Notes under the pieces: model-generated
What the model was told of the DNA's origin: nothing
The model's database searches: none
The model's input: the letters and a program-made list of their open reading frames with translations, nothing else
DNA from: Thermoplasmata archaeon
GTDB taxonomy: Archaea; Thermoplasmatota; Thermoplasmata; UBA10834; DTMW01
Direction of reading: 5' to 3'
NCBI GenBank assembly: GCA_029858465.1
Contig: JAOUEZ010000001.1
Span: 1-31,564 of the forward strand
DNA: 31,564 nucleotides
Part shown: positions 16,031 to 24,454 of the stretch, piece after piece
Layout of the letters: every line of letters starts with the position of its first letter
Position numbering within the stretch: position 1 is the first letter of the stretch
Position numbers and translations under genes: made by a program

Positions 16031-17161
16031 CTATTGGGACAATTGCTTTGAGCGCCTTATTGGTCTCCCGCCTTCATCATAGTATTTCTTTTTGAACCAG
16101 AGGGCAACATTGACGAGACTGATAAGCACGGGAACCTCCATTAGAGGTCCTATCACGGCAGTAAAGGCTTCGATAGAAGCTATCCCGAAGGTTGCAACAG
16201 CGACAGCAATAGCAAGTTCGAAATTATTGCTTGCGGCGGTGAATGACTGTGTGGTCGATTGCCCGTAAGAAAATCCAGACCTATGAGATATCCAGAAGCT
16301 GAAGAAGAACATCAGCAGGAAATATGCAAGCAACGGGATAGCAACACGCACCACCTCAAGAGGTCTGCTAATTATCGCCTCACCTTGCAAAGAGAACATT
16401 ATGACGATTGTAAAGAGTAAACCAATCATCGCGAGCGGGCTTATCTTTGGAGCGAATACATTGTCGTACCATTCTCTGCCTTTTCTTTTTGCGAGGAAGA
16501 ACCAGCTAGCGACACCTAACGCGAAGGGAATCCCAAGGAATATGAGCACGTTCTTTGCAATCTCTTCTATTGTAATATCGATGACGATATTCCCCGATGC
16601 TGGAGAAATGACCGGAGTGAGGACAGTGATGAAGAGATATGCCAACAGAGAGTACATGAATATTTGAAATACCGAGTTCAATGCGACAAGAACCGCACAA
16701 TACTCGCAGTCGCCTTCTGCAAGCATATTCCAAACTAGAACCATCGCAATGCATCTTGCTAATCCTATCAGGATTAGGCCATTTCTAAAGGAGGTTGAAA
16801 TTTCGTCTGATCCTGGGAAGGCTATCCAAGCGAGGACCAACATAAGCACAGGTCCAATAGCCCAGTTGAGAACGAGCGATGTGCTCAGCATCTTCTTGGC
16901 CTGTTTTAGGCGCCCGAGTTCGTCATAATGAACTTTTGCCAGGGGCGGATACATCATGACAAGCAACCCAATTGCGATTGGCAAGGAAACATCGAATATC
17001 TTTATAGAATCGAAGATTTCCGCAAGCTCGGGAAAGACATAGCCAAGTCCGACTCCTGCAAACATCGCCAGAAATATCCACAGAGTCAGAAATTCGTCGA
17101 GAAAGGATAGTTTCTTTTTCGGAGAACAGCTTGCTTGTGCATCCGATGCATTAGATCTCAT
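16031..17161 (-). CDS. acr3: ACR3-type arsenite efflux transporter
   Basis: The 376-residue protein has about ten membrane segments and matches the ACR3 branch of the BASS superfamily, which exports arsenite using the proton gradient. LARCIAMVLVWN holds the conserved cysteine required for transport in characterised ACR3 proteins, and YCAVLVALNSVFQ and the late AIAVAVATFG helix with TQSFTAASNNFELA are further family marks. The N-terminal 18 residues are polar. GGAAGATC before ATG 17161 can bind the ribosome. It is the last of three tightly spaced minus-strand genes (Cys-rich protein, ferredoxin, ACR3). No arsR, arsC or arsA is in the window. Confidence 0.9.
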   Translation of the reverse strand: MRSNASDAQASCSPKKKLSFLDEFLTLWIFLAMFAGVGLGYVFPELAEIFDSIKIFDVSLPIAIGLLVMMYPPLAKVHYDELGRLKQAKKMLSTSLVLNWAIGPVLMLVLAWIAFPGSDEISTSFRNGLILIGLARCIAMVLVWNMLAEGDCEYCAVLVALNSVFQIFMYSLLAYLFITVLTPVISPASGNIVIDITIEEIAKNVLIFLGIPFALGVASWFFLAKRKGREWYDNVFAPKISPLAMIGLLFTIVIMFSLQGEAIISRPLEVVRVAIPLLAYFLLMFFFSFWISHRSGFSYGQSTTQSFTAASNNFELAIAVAVATFGIASIEAFTAVIGPLMEVPVLISLVNVALWFKKKYYDEGGRPIRRSKQLSQ

Positions 17162-17171
17162 GAGATCTTCC

Positions 17172-17450
17172 CTAGTCGATACCGTATTTCCTCCTCAGTT
17201 CTTTAATTAACTTCGTCGTCTCTTTGATTGACGGAAAGAAAATCGCGCCTTCTTGACACTTACTCACGCAGCCAGAGCACCCCACGAGGCAATTAAATGG
17301 CTTAACGACTTTTGATTCTCCATCGATTATTGCGAATACGCTATGCTTACAGAATTCAACGCACGTTCCGCATTCTGTGCATTTCCCCTTGTCGATGGTT
17401 GGGTACCAGGGTATCTCCTCGCGCGGGACTGCTTTTCGCTTCTCCGACAT
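17172..17450 (-). CDS. Ferredoxin-like 4Fe-4S protein in the arsenic cluster
   Basis: This 92-residue protein has two Cys clusters: CTECGTCVEFC (C-x2-C-x2-C-x3-C) and CLVGCSGCVSKC (C-x3-C-x2-C-x3-C). It is probably a two-[4Fe-4S] ferredoxin. The extra residue in the second cluster and the missing proline after its last Cys are unusual. It starts 10 bases before acr3 and follows the Cys-rich gene by 45 bases, so all three are likely one transcript. A role in arsenate reduction (electron supply) or redox sensing is a guess from context. Confidence 0.85.
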   Translation of the reverse strand: MSEKRKAVPREEIPWYPTIDKGKCTECGTCVEFCKHSVFAIIDGESKVVKPFNCLVGCSGCVSKCQEGAIFFPSIKETTKLIKELRRKYGID

Positions 17451-17495
17451 TTAGATCATCCGCGATATTTTTAATCTGCCAAATTAGAGGAGTGA

Positions 17496-17744
17496 TTAGC
17501 AGCAGTTCCTGATCTTGAGATATTCCTGCCACATACCTTCGACATATTCTTTCTCGACCGATTTGGGGACATAATTGTGAACCCTCATTGCTTCGAGAAT
17601 CGCCGCCTTTATCTCAGCTTCTGGAGCATCGCCCACCTCCTTCGCTGCCCCGATGATGAAATCATAGCCTACGATTCCGACCATCTGATTGCCTACTTTG
17701 ATTCTCTTTATACCGTTCTTAGCACCGTTGCAGCAGCAGGACAT
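17496..17744 (-). CDS. Small Cys-rich protein of the arsenic cluster
   Basis: The 82-residue product begins MSCCCNGAKNG and ends IRNCC, with no Cys between. The body KRIKVGNQMVGIVGYDFII and the helical tail containing EAEIKAAILEAMRVHNYVPK look like a small alpha/beta fold. I recall similar short proteins beside arsenic permeases in other prokaryotes but cannot name the family. The terminal thiol groups suggest binding of arsenite or another soft metal, possibly as a chaperone for ACR3. ATG 17744 is chosen because AGAGGTG precedes it by six bases; the frame runs back to a GTG at 17753 inside that site. It lies 26 bases after corA. Confidence 0.7.
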   Translation of the reverse strand: MSCCCNGAKNGIKRIKVGNQMVGIVGYDFIIGAAKEVGDAPEAEIKAAILEAMRVHNYVPKSVEKEYVEGMWQEYLKIRNCC

Positions 17745-17770
17745 TTTTTTCACCTCTTGGTTGAAATCTA

Positions 17771-18706
17771 TCAGAATATCTTTTTCACACGGAACAGAAT
17801 CCAGAGTATCGCGACTGCGATTGCGGTGAAGCTAATCACGATCCAGAAGGCGTAAGGATCGTTCTCGAAAGGAAGCGCGATGTTCATCCCGTAAAGGCTG
17901 GCAATTAGGGTGGGAAGCATGAGAATAAGGCTGATGCTGGTAAGGATCTTCATAATCGAGGACAGATTGTTCGCTATATCTGATTCGTAAGCCCTGAGAA
18001 CGTTAGACATGATCTCCCTATAAACGGTCGTCATATCATACATCTGAGCAACGTCGTTCTCGATATCCTCCAGAAAATCTACCTGTTCCTCGGAAAATTT
18101 CAGATGTCTTGTCCGGGGAATTTGAGAGACCGCATTGAAATTCGATAGCAGGGAAGTGTTGAGGAGAATAAGGTCGCTGTTCATCGTGTAGGCATCCTCA
18201 GCGAGCTCTGCCTTCTCCTGTGTGAACACGGCTTTCTGGGTCAGGGATATCTTTCCCTCCAAGGGCCTCACGTAGCGGTCGATGTCCTTGTTGGCACGTC
18301 GAACAATCGAGAGAAAAAGATCGCTCTTGTCATTGATTTTTGGTTTGCGCTTGACATCGGCTAAGAGGTCCTTGCCATCGAATGTCGCAACTATCCGAAC
18401 TGTAATAATTCTATCCGGCGTCACGAAAATGCCAATCGGCATCGTCTGCGCCGGGTCCATCTCATGGGCTTTTTTCAACAGGCTTCTGAGAACAACGAAA
18501 TCGTAATCTTCGTCCAGCTCTACCCTTGATCGCTCGTTTGGGTCCAGACAGTCAGCAACGTCCGGGTATTGAATCTTGAACAGTCTGTTGAGAAGATCTA
18601 CTTCATCGCTCGAAGGCGCGATCGCGTCGATCCAGAGGGCGTCCTGAGGCTTGGCCTGACTGCATTCCTTCAATATTCCGGACTCGGAACAGTACAGCTT
18701 CAGCAT
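17771..18706 (-). CDS. corA: CorA-type magnesium transporter
   Basis: CorA is a pentameric Mg2+ (also Co2+/Ni2+) channel. The 311-residue protein has the long N-terminal cytoplasmic alpha/beta and coiled helical region, then two C-terminal membrane segments. The first ends in the selectivity motif GMN (SLYGMNIALP), and the protein ends with a basic RVKKIF. The start is set at ATG 18706, preceded by GGAGGG with a 5-base gap. An ATG at 18736 in the same frame lies close to or above the transcription start predicted from a TATA box at 18751-18760. It may share a transcript with the arsenic genes downstream, 26 bases away. Confidence 0.92.
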   Translation of the reverse strand: MLKLYCSESGILKECSQAKPQDALWIDAIAPSSDEVDLLNRLFKIQYPDVADCLDPNERSRVELDEDYDFVVLRSLLKKAHEMDPAQTMPIGIFVTPDRIITVRIVATFDGKDLLADVKRKPKINDKSDLFLSIVRRANKDIDRYVRPLEGKISLTQKAVFTQEKAELAEDAYTMNSDLILLNTSLLSNFNAVSQIPRTRHLKFSEEQVDFLEDIENDVAQMYDMTTVYREIMSNVLRAYESDIANNLSSIMKILTSISLILMLPTLIASLYGMNIALPFENDPYAFWIVISFTAIAVAILWILFRVKKIF

Positions 18707-18750
18707 ACAAACCCTCCATATGCGCTCCTTCCCCATGAAGAAAAGTGGCC

Positions 18751-18760
18751 GGTATATACC
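18751..18760 (-). promoter_or_regulatory. TATA box for corA
   Basis: GGTATATACC is a perfect 10-base palindrome containing a TATA core. It sits about 50 bases before the corA ATG, placing the transcript start near 18728 and leaving a leader with the GGAGGG site. This helps reject the longer in-frame start at 18736. Confidence 0.5.
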
Positions 18761-18840
18761 TTTTCGTCTTAGAGATTATTTGTAAAAGCAGATTGCTGGA
18801 AAATGGTACGCTTATTTTAAGGATTGCATTTATGATGATT

Positions 18841-20106
18841 TTACGGTTCGAGGTTCACGGGCAGCTTCACTGCTCTTTTCCTTGTCGGGTTGATGTACCG
18901 AATCGTCTTCATCTCCCATGTTCGGATAATTATGTACCCCTTGCCGCTAGATACGATGTAATTCGGAGATAATGCGACTTTTCCTAGACCTTCTGGGGCG
19001 TTTACCACGAAATGCGGTATCGCAAGCCCGGATGTATGCCCTCTGAGGTTCTCGATTATCTCTATCCCTGATTCTACACTTGTTCTGAAATGCGAGATCC
19101 CTTTGACCTTCTTGCAATGGAAGAGGTAGTAGGGCTTGACACGTATCCTCAATAAGGTCTGACACAGCTTCCTTTGGACGACTACGTGATTGTTTACACC
19201 TGCGAGAAGCACTGATTGATTCCCAAGCTGAATTCCTGCCCGCGTCAGAAAATCGCAGGCCTTTGCAGATTCCTTGGTTATCTCTCGCGGATGGTTGAAC
19301 TGCACGTTCAGATAGAGAGGATGGTGCTTCGACAGCATCTTGCACAGCTGAGAGGTGATCCTGTATGGAAGAGTCACCGGACTCCTGCTGCCCAGCCTCT
19401 TGATCTCAACTGTGGGTATCTCATCAAGCTGGCTGAGAAGCCAATGAAGGCGATCATCATCCAGCATCAGGGCGTCTCCGCCAGTTATGAGGATATCTCT
19501 TACCTCCGGACTTTCTCGGATGTAATCGACAGCTTCCTGAAGCTTCGCATCCGATGTATGAATATCCCTCTGTCCAATCAGCCGCCTGCGCTGACAATGC
19601 CTGCAGAACATCGGACATTGGTTTGTAACGTTTATGATCAATCTGTCAGGATATCTTCTGATGATGGCCTGCACAGGCGATGTGGTTGCCTCGCCCATAG
19701 GATCAACAGTCGCCTCCTCATCTAGAAGCTCATCGATGGATGGGACGCTCTGCGCACGGATGGGGCAATATCTGTCAGATGGATCTATCAGGCCAGCAAA
19801 ATAAGGAGATATTCCCCAGCGGAACTTCTTCCCGATCTTTTCGAAAGCCTTCTTCTCCTCGTCGTTGACATCAATGATCTTTCCCAGCCGGGATATCGTG
19901 TCTATCCTATTGTCGATTTGCCAGCACCAGTCGTTCCATTCCTTCTTGGACGCGCCCATCATTTCTCTGAGTGACGCCATTCTCGAATCGATAGCCTTTG
20001 AAATCTCGATACCGCTCGGAACATAGGAATTCTGGTATCTCATCCGTTCGCCATATCGTTTGAGCTCGTCTGCTCGGCGCAACGATATCCGCTTCTTAGA
20101 AACCAT
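18841..20106 (-). CDS. eam: KamA-family radical SAM aminomutase, predicted glutamate 2,3-aminomutase
   Basis: The 421-residue protein is a PLP- and SAM-dependent amino acid 2,3-aminomutase. The SAM cluster cysteines are in CPMFCRHCQRR (Cys164, 168, 171); ILITGGDALMLDD, LGSRSPVTLP and LGNQSVLLAGVN are family motifs. In lysine 2,3-aminomutase two aspartates (Asp293 and Asp330 in Clostridium) hold the substrate epsilon-amino group. Here the matching positions are Lys332 (FHCKK) and Asn369 (VVNAP). As I recall, these are the residues and numbers reported for clostridial glutamate 2,3-aminomutase, which makes beta-glutamate, an archaeal osmolyte. No ablB-type acetyltransferase for beta-lysine is adjacent. 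AGGAG six bases before ATG 20106 supports the start. Family is certain; substrate is a strong inference. Confidence 0.82.
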   Translation of the reverse strand: MVSKKRISLRRADELKRYGERMRYQNSYVPSGIEISKAIDSRMASLREMMGASKKEWNDWCWQIDNRIDTISRLGKIIDVNDEEKKAFEKIGKKFRWGISPYFAGLIDPSDRYCPIRAQSVPSIDELLDEEATVDPMGEATTSPVQAIIRRYPDRLIINVTNQCPMFCRHCQRRRLIGQRDIHTSDAKLQEAVDYIRESPEVRDILITGGDALMLDDDRLHWLLSQLDEIPTVEIKRLGSRSPVTLPYRITSQLCKMLSKHHPLYLNVQFNHPREITKESAKACDFLTRAGIQLGNQSVLLAGVNNHVVVQRKLCQTLLRIRVKPYYLFHCKKVKGISHFRTSVESGIEIIENLRGHTSGLAIPHFVVNAPEGLGKVALSPNYIVSSGKGYIIIRTWEMKTIRYINPTRKRAVKLPVNLEP

Positions 20107-20359
20107 TTCCGTCTCCTGGTAGAGATATCAAAGATAATATGATGAGATTATTTCCTAACCCCAACAGTGGATTCCATTATTTGCTCATCTTACTTGAACC
20201 TTTGCCAGTATAATCACGATAAAACAATATTGCGCATTGTGACCAGCCTTTCAACAGAGAGATAGACGATATCTACCAACCGCCTTAAAATCACCACGCC
20301 AGCAATACGACATTCTAGAAAGTTTAAACTCTAAGAGAAATGATGAACCCAAGAATTCT

Positions 20360-21655
20360 ATGGATTCCGCGACAATTACAGCCTTTCTGGCAATGGGTTT
20401 CATAATATTCGTGGGATTCATCGGTAGTCTAATTTTCTCTCGTTTCAAAATCCCGGATGTATTGATTCTGATAGGTGTCGGAATGCTCCTGGGCCCTGAC
20501 ATTCTTGGCAATCAATTCAACATCGTGAACGAGGCAACATTGCAGAACTTGAATGAGTTCAAGAACCTCTTCCTTGCTCTCGCGCTGGTCATAATACTAT
20601 TCGACGGCGGACTAAGCCTCGATATCATGTCCGTCAGCGAATCCATGAGACTCTCGATTTTCATTTCAATTACTACATTCATAATGTCGATGCTGATGGT
20701 CGGGTTTGCCCTCAACAGCATCATGAATGTAAATCTCATGATAGCTCTGTGCCTGGGCGCAATCGTCGGCGGTACAAGCAGTGCGGTCGTCCTGCCGATT
20801 GTGAACCGGATGAGGATTCATTCCAGGACAAAGGCGATGCTCTCCATGGAGAGCGTAATCACCGATGTTATGGTGATAGTCGTCGCATTGACAATACTAT
20901 CGATCATCATGATCGGAGAAATCAATGTACTTTCGATATCGAAAGACATCGCTAGCAAATTCCTCATTGGAGGAGGAATAGGTTTAGTTGCCGGGATAGC
21001 CTGGCTATTCGTCCTTCACAGATTGCAGAAGCAGCCCCTTTCGTACATGATCACGATTGGCGCACTAATAATCGTAGCGGCCCTTGTTGAGCTTCCCCCC
21101 CTCTCCAGCTCAGGAGCCGTTGCAGCTTTGACGTTCGGGTTGGCGATAAGCAACCGAGAGATAATCGGGAGAAGGCTGAAGTCCGACTCGGTTACATTCA
21201 AGATAAATTTGCAGATCCAGCAGTTCCATAACGAGATAACATTCTTTGTGAGGACCTTCTTCTTCGTATATTTGGGAATGTTCTTCAGATTCGCCACATT
21301 CACTCATATCCATTTTGTAGCCGGGCTCTTGATGATAAGCATGGTGGTGCTTGCAAGATGGGTAGCAACCCTGATGGTAAACAGGATAGGTAATCTGGGC
21401 TTTGCCGATTCAATGGCGGTGTTTTCACTCATGCCGAGAGGGCTCGCCGCGGCCGTGCTAGCGACCCTTCCAGCGGTTATGCTCATTGGAAATCCGATTT
21501 GGGATGATTCGCTTGGATATCTTTTCCTCAACACGACTTTGCTAGTAATCTTGGGAACTACTATTATCACGACAATATTGTCATTCGCTACTGAGAAATC
21601 CAACGATTTCAGAAAGAGAAAGAAGATCGCACAGAACATTTATAATGGGAAATGA
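20360..21655 (+). CDS. CPA1-family (NhaP-like) cation/proton antiporter
   Basis: The 431-residue membrane protein has about 12 helices, VILFDGGLSLD in the fourth, GGTSSAVVLPIV and LSMESVITDVMVI in the core, and LMPRGLAAAVLATLP near the end, as in NhaP/CPA1 exchangers. The ion-site pair usually read as Asn-Asp is Thr-Asp here (ITDV), and the GATDP-like motif is GGTSS. It is not closely related to the two CPA2 proteins. A TATA-like AAAGTTTAAAC about 30 bases before ATG 20360 and no clear ribosome site suggest a very short leader. It diverges from the aminomutase gene across 253 bases in which I see only promoters. Confidence 0.85.
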   Translation: MDSATITAFLAMGFIIFVGFIGSLIFSRFKIPDVLILIGVGMLLGPDILGNQFNIVNEATLQNLNEFKNLFLALALVIILFDGGLSLDIMSVSESMRLSIFISITTFIMSMLMVGFALNSIMNVNLMIALCLGAIVGGTSSAVVLPIVNRMRIHSRTKAMLSMESVITDVMVIVVALTILSIIMIGEINVLSISKDIASKFLIGGGIGLVAGIAWLFVLHRLQKQPLSYMITIGALIIVAALVELPPLSSSGAVAALTFGLAISNREIIGRRLKSDSVTFKINLQIQQFHNEITFFVRTFFFVYLGMFFRFATFTHIHFVAGLLMISMVVLARWVATLMVNRIGNLGFADSMAVFSLMPRGLAAAVLATLPAVMLIGNPIWDDSLGYLFLNTTLLVILGTTIITTILSFATEKSNDFRKRKKIAQNIYNGK

Positions 21656-21671
21656 CAAGGTCATCAATTCT

Positions 21672-22244
21672 TCAATAGAACCATCCTTGATATTGGCCAG
21701 TCACTGGACAACCCATGCATTTCTTATCCTTGAACGATTGACAATTTCTGCATTGTGAAAGTGTCCCGCACGGCGGGATGTCAGATTGATCCTGAGTCAG
21801 GACCGTAGGGAATATCAGGCTTCTCTCAGATGTTATTACGATGTTGAAATCGAGGTCTGTCACTGATTTGTTCGCCCTCAGGTGACCGTTGACTATCGCC
21901 TCCAATGTCGCGACGCTCTCGCTGAAGAACAGGAGGCAGAGATTGTGCTTGCCAGAAACCGTGAATCCGTTTGCGAAGTATGGACAGTTCTTGAACATTG
22001 ACAGGATTTCCCCCGGCTTGGTCGAGGAGACATCCACCTTGGCGAGATACAGCCCGACCTTCAGAGGATTAATGCCGACTTGAGTCTCAAGGGCGCCGCT
22101 CTTTATGAGTTTCCTTATCCTGACGGCCACGGAGGGTTGTGACAGTCCGATTTTCGTCGCTATCTCATCCTGAGAGACATCGGGATCTCTGGCGAATAAC
22201 GATATTATCATCCTGTCCTTATCATCAATCTTCATCGTTTCCAT
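21672..22244 (-). CDS. Lrp/AsnC-family regulator with a Cys-rich C-terminus
   Basis: The 190-residue protein has an N-terminal winged HTH (SQDEIATKIGLSQPSVAVRI, residues 24-43), an AsnC-type effector/oligomerisation domain, and then a 35-residue tail with five cysteines, C-x5-C-x2-C-x7-C-x2-C, followed by PVTGQY. The tail could bind zinc or an Fe-S cluster and so sense redox or nitrosative state. The gene is divergent from hcp across 135 bases, which makes hcp its likely target. ATG 22235 (fourth residue) is an alternative start. It converges on the CPA1 gene with a 16-base gap. Confidence 0.87.
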   Translation of the reverse strand: METMKIDDKDRMIISLFARDPDVSQDEIATKIGLSQPSVAVRIRKLIKSGALETQVGINPLKVGLYLAKVDVSSTKPGEILSMFKNCPYFANGFTVSGKHNLCLLFFSESVATLEAIVNGHLRANKSVTDLDFNIVITSERSLIFPTVLTQDQSDIPPCGTLSQCRNCQSFKDKKCMGCPVTGQYQGWFY

Positions 22245-22291
22245 GTCCTAATTTGTGAATTATGGGTTTATTGCCAATTATCCTATTTATT

Positions 22292-22310
22292 ATAGAGATT
22301 TATCCTCTAT
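22292..22310. promoter_or_regulatory. Inverted repeat in the lrp-hcp intergenic region
   Basis: ATAGAG and CTCTAT form perfect 6-base arms around a 7-base spacer. The site lies between the divergent starts, some 25-45 bases upstream of the AT-rich hcp promoter (TATA-like TTTTATATTTAA at 22335-22346 and CATAAATATTAAAG before it). It is a plausible operator for the neighbouring regulator. Such short arms occur by chance in AT-rich DNA. Confidence 0.4.
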
Positions 22311-22379
22311 CACTTTCATAAATATTAAAGTTTCTTTTATATTTAATAATGTAATTATGCATAACAGAGGTGCGGAAAA

Positions 22380-23675
22380 ATGTCGATGTTCTGTCATCAA
22401 TGCGAGCAGACTGCAGGTGGAACAGGATGCACGATAAGAGGCGTTTGCGGAAAGGATGAGGATATTCAGAGCCTCCAATACATGATACTCTATGGATTGA
22501 AGGGATTGGGGGCGTACGCACATCATGCTAGAAGACTTGGAAAAAGGAGCGAGGAGGTCGACGCTTTCATTGATGAAGCTCTTTTCAAGACCCTGACGAA
22601 TGTCGATTTCTCCCTGGAAGATCATTTTAATGTCGTAATCAAGCTTGGAATGATGAACCTTAAGGCCATGGAGATTTTGGACGCGGGAAATACTGAGCAT
22701 TTCGGCGATCCGACTCCGACCACTGTCAGAACCGGCACGGTCAAAGGACCCGGCATTCTTGTCACAGGTCACGACCTGCTTGATCTCAAGGAGCTTCTCG
22801 AGGCGACCGAGGGATCGGGTGTCAATATATACACACATGGCGAGATGCTGCCCGCGCATGGATACCCGAAGTTAAGGGAATACAAGCATTTGATCGGCAA
22901 CTTTGGCACTTCTTGGCAGCGACAGAAGAAAGAGTTCGCCGAGTTCGGGGGACCGATAGTCGCCTCGACCAACTGCGTGCAGATCCCCACTGATGCCTAC
23001 AGAGACAGGCTTTACACTACAGGAATAACTGCCATCACGGGCGTCAAGCACCTGAAGGATAAATCGGACCTGCCAAAGATAATCGAACATGCAAAAAGCA
23101 TAGGAGATCTGCCGGAAAGAGAAGGAAAGCCTCTCTACACCGGTCACCATCACAAGGCCGTACTGTCTCTCGCACCCAAGATAATCGACGCCATCAAGGC
23201 GGGAAAGATAAGGAGATTCTTCCTCATCGGGGGATGCGACGGCGCAAAGCCCGGCAGGAACTACTACACCGAGTTCGCGGAAAAAGTTCCTAAGGATTGC
23301 GTGATCATCACCCTGGCCTGTGGGAAATACAGATTCAACGACAAAGAGTTCGGATCCATCGACGGAATCCCGCGACTTTTAGACATGGGCCAATGTAACA
23401 ATGCATACTCCGCAATACAGCTCGCTGTCGAGCTTAGCAAAGCCTTCAAATGCGATGTGAACGACCTGCCGCTCTCGTTCGTCCTTTCCTGGTACGAACA
23501 GAAGGCGGTGGCCATACTTGAGACACTACTGGCGCTTGGAATAAAGAATATGAGAATTGGCCCATCTCTTCCCGCCTTTGTAAGCCCGAACATCTGGAAA
23601 GTCCTTCAGGAGAAGTACAACATAATCCCGATAGGTAACGTCGATGAAGACCTGAAAGCCATGCTTGGAGGGTGA
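22380..23675 (+). CDS. hcp: Hybrid cluster protein (hydroxylamine reductase type)
   Basis: Hcp carries a cubane [4Fe-4S] cluster and a hybrid Fe-S-O cluster. It reduces hydroxylamine in vitro and is linked to NO detoxification in cells. The 431-residue length fits the short form lacking part of the N-terminal helical domain. Cluster ligands are all visible: CHQCEQT with later C17 and C23, TGHDLLDL, HGEMLPAHGYP, STNCVQIP, GGCDGAKPGRNYY, LACGKYRF, MGQCNNAYSA and WYEQKAVA. GAGGTG seven bases before ATG 22380 supports the start. An Fe-S protein gene follows after three bases, and the divergent Lrp-type regulator probably controls both. Confidence 0.95.
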   Translation: MSMFCHQCEQTAGGTGCTIRGVCGKDEDIQSLQYMILYGLKGLGAYAHHARRLGKRSEEVDAFIDEALFKTLTNVDFSLEDHFNVVIKLGMMNLKAMEILDAGNTEHFGDPTPTTVRTGTVKGPGILVTGHDLLDLKELLEATEGSGVNIYTHGEMLPAHGYPKLREYKHLIGNFGTSWQRQKKEFAEFGGPIVASTNCVQIPTDAYRDRLYTTGITAITGVKHLKDKSDLPKIIEHAKSIGDLPEREGKPLYTGHHHKAVLSLAPKIIDAIKAGKIRRFFLIGGCDGAKPGRNYYTEFAEKVPKDCVIITLACGKYRFNDKEFGSIDGIPRLLDMGQCNNAYSAIQLAVELSKAFKCDVNDLPLSFVLSWYEQKAVAILETLLALGIKNMRIGPSLPAFVSPNIWKVLQEKYNIIPIGNVDEDLKAMLGG

Positions 23676-23678
23676 AGT

Positions 23679-24392
23679 ATGGTCGTGAGGAAGATCATCA
23701 ATATCGACGAAGAGAAATGCACAGGCTGCGGACAATGCGTGGTCGCGTGCGCTGAGGGCGCGCTAGAGATCATCGACGGCAAGGCAAAGGTCATCAAGGA
23801 CAGCTTCTGCGATGGCCTGGGAGCTTGCATCGGAGAATGCCCAGAGAGCGCATTGGAGATAATAGAGCGGAATGTGGATGAGTTCGACGAGAAGGCGGTA
23901 GAGAAGCATCTCGAGATAAAGAAGCTGAAGGAAATGACAGAGAAATGCTCCTGTCCTTCGGCAACGCCAATGACTCTGAAAAGAGAGGGGCAGGAACATA
24001 TCTTAAAAGAAGACCGTGAACAGAAGTCCAAGCTGGGCCAGTGGCCCATTCAGCTAATGCTTGTGCCAGAAAGCGCCCCGTTCTTGAAGGGGAAAGATCT
24101 GATTGTGCTCGCGGACTGCGCTGCTGTGGCATACGGAAACCTTCATCGGAAATTCATCGACGGCAACGCGATAGTGATGGGCTGCCCGAAGTTCGACGAT
24201 CTTGAGATATACGAGCGGAAGCTAAAAGGAATTATCAACAACTCAGGCATCAAGAGCATATCCGTCGTAAATATGGAGGTGCCGTGTTGTTTCTCCCTCT
24301 ACCGACTTGTCGCTAAAGTGATGGCAGAGACTGGTAGCAAGATACCGTTCAAGCAATATGTAATCGGTATCGAGGGCGACATACTGACCTGA
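23679..24392 (+). CDS. Ferredoxin-domain Fe-S protein, Hcp partner
   Basis: The 237-residue protein begins with a ferredoxin domain: CTGCGQCVVAC (C-x2-C-x2-C-x3-C) and CDGLGACIGECP (C-x5-C-x3-CP), probably two [4Fe-4S] clusters. After a charged helical stretch and CSCPSATP, residues 125-237 form a second domain with more conserved-looking cysteines (LADCAAVAYG, VMGCPKFDD, EVPCCFSLY), which may bind another cluster. GGAGGGTGA overlaps the hcp end, and its ATG follows the hcp stop by three bases, so translation is likely coupled. Context suggests it delivers electrons to Hcp, as similar proteins beside hcp are thought to do. Confidence 0.85.
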   Translation: MVVRKIINIDEEKCTGCGQCVVACAEGALEIIDGKAKVIKDSFCDGLGACIGECPESALEIIERNVDEFDEKAVEKHLEIKKLKEMTEKCSCPSATPMTLKREGQEHILKEDREQKSKLGQWPIQLMLVPESAPFLKGKDLIVLADCAAVAYGNLHRKFIDGNAIVMGCPKFDDLEIYERKLKGIINNSGIKSISVVNMEVPCCFSLYRLVAKVMAETGSKIPFKQYVIGIEGDILT

Positions 24393-24454
24393 AGACGTTA
24401 AAATTGTTCTTAGGTCAGCCATCCCATCATTCTCTCAGACGAATTGCTTAGCGC

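Noticed and set aside
18707..18736. ATG 18736 as the corA start
   Set aside because: It is at or above the predicted transcription start, while ATG 18706 has GGAGGG five bases before it.
18841..20106. Calling this gene lysine 2,3-aminomutase (ablA) for beta-lysine osmolyte synthesis
   Set aside because: The two epsilon-amino-binding aspartates are Lys and Asn, and no ablB neighbour is present.
20107..20359. Possible hidden small gene or RNA between the aminomutase and the CPA1 gene
   Set aside because: No frame with a start, ribosome site and plausible product, and no clear stem-loop beyond promoter-like AT-rich stretches.
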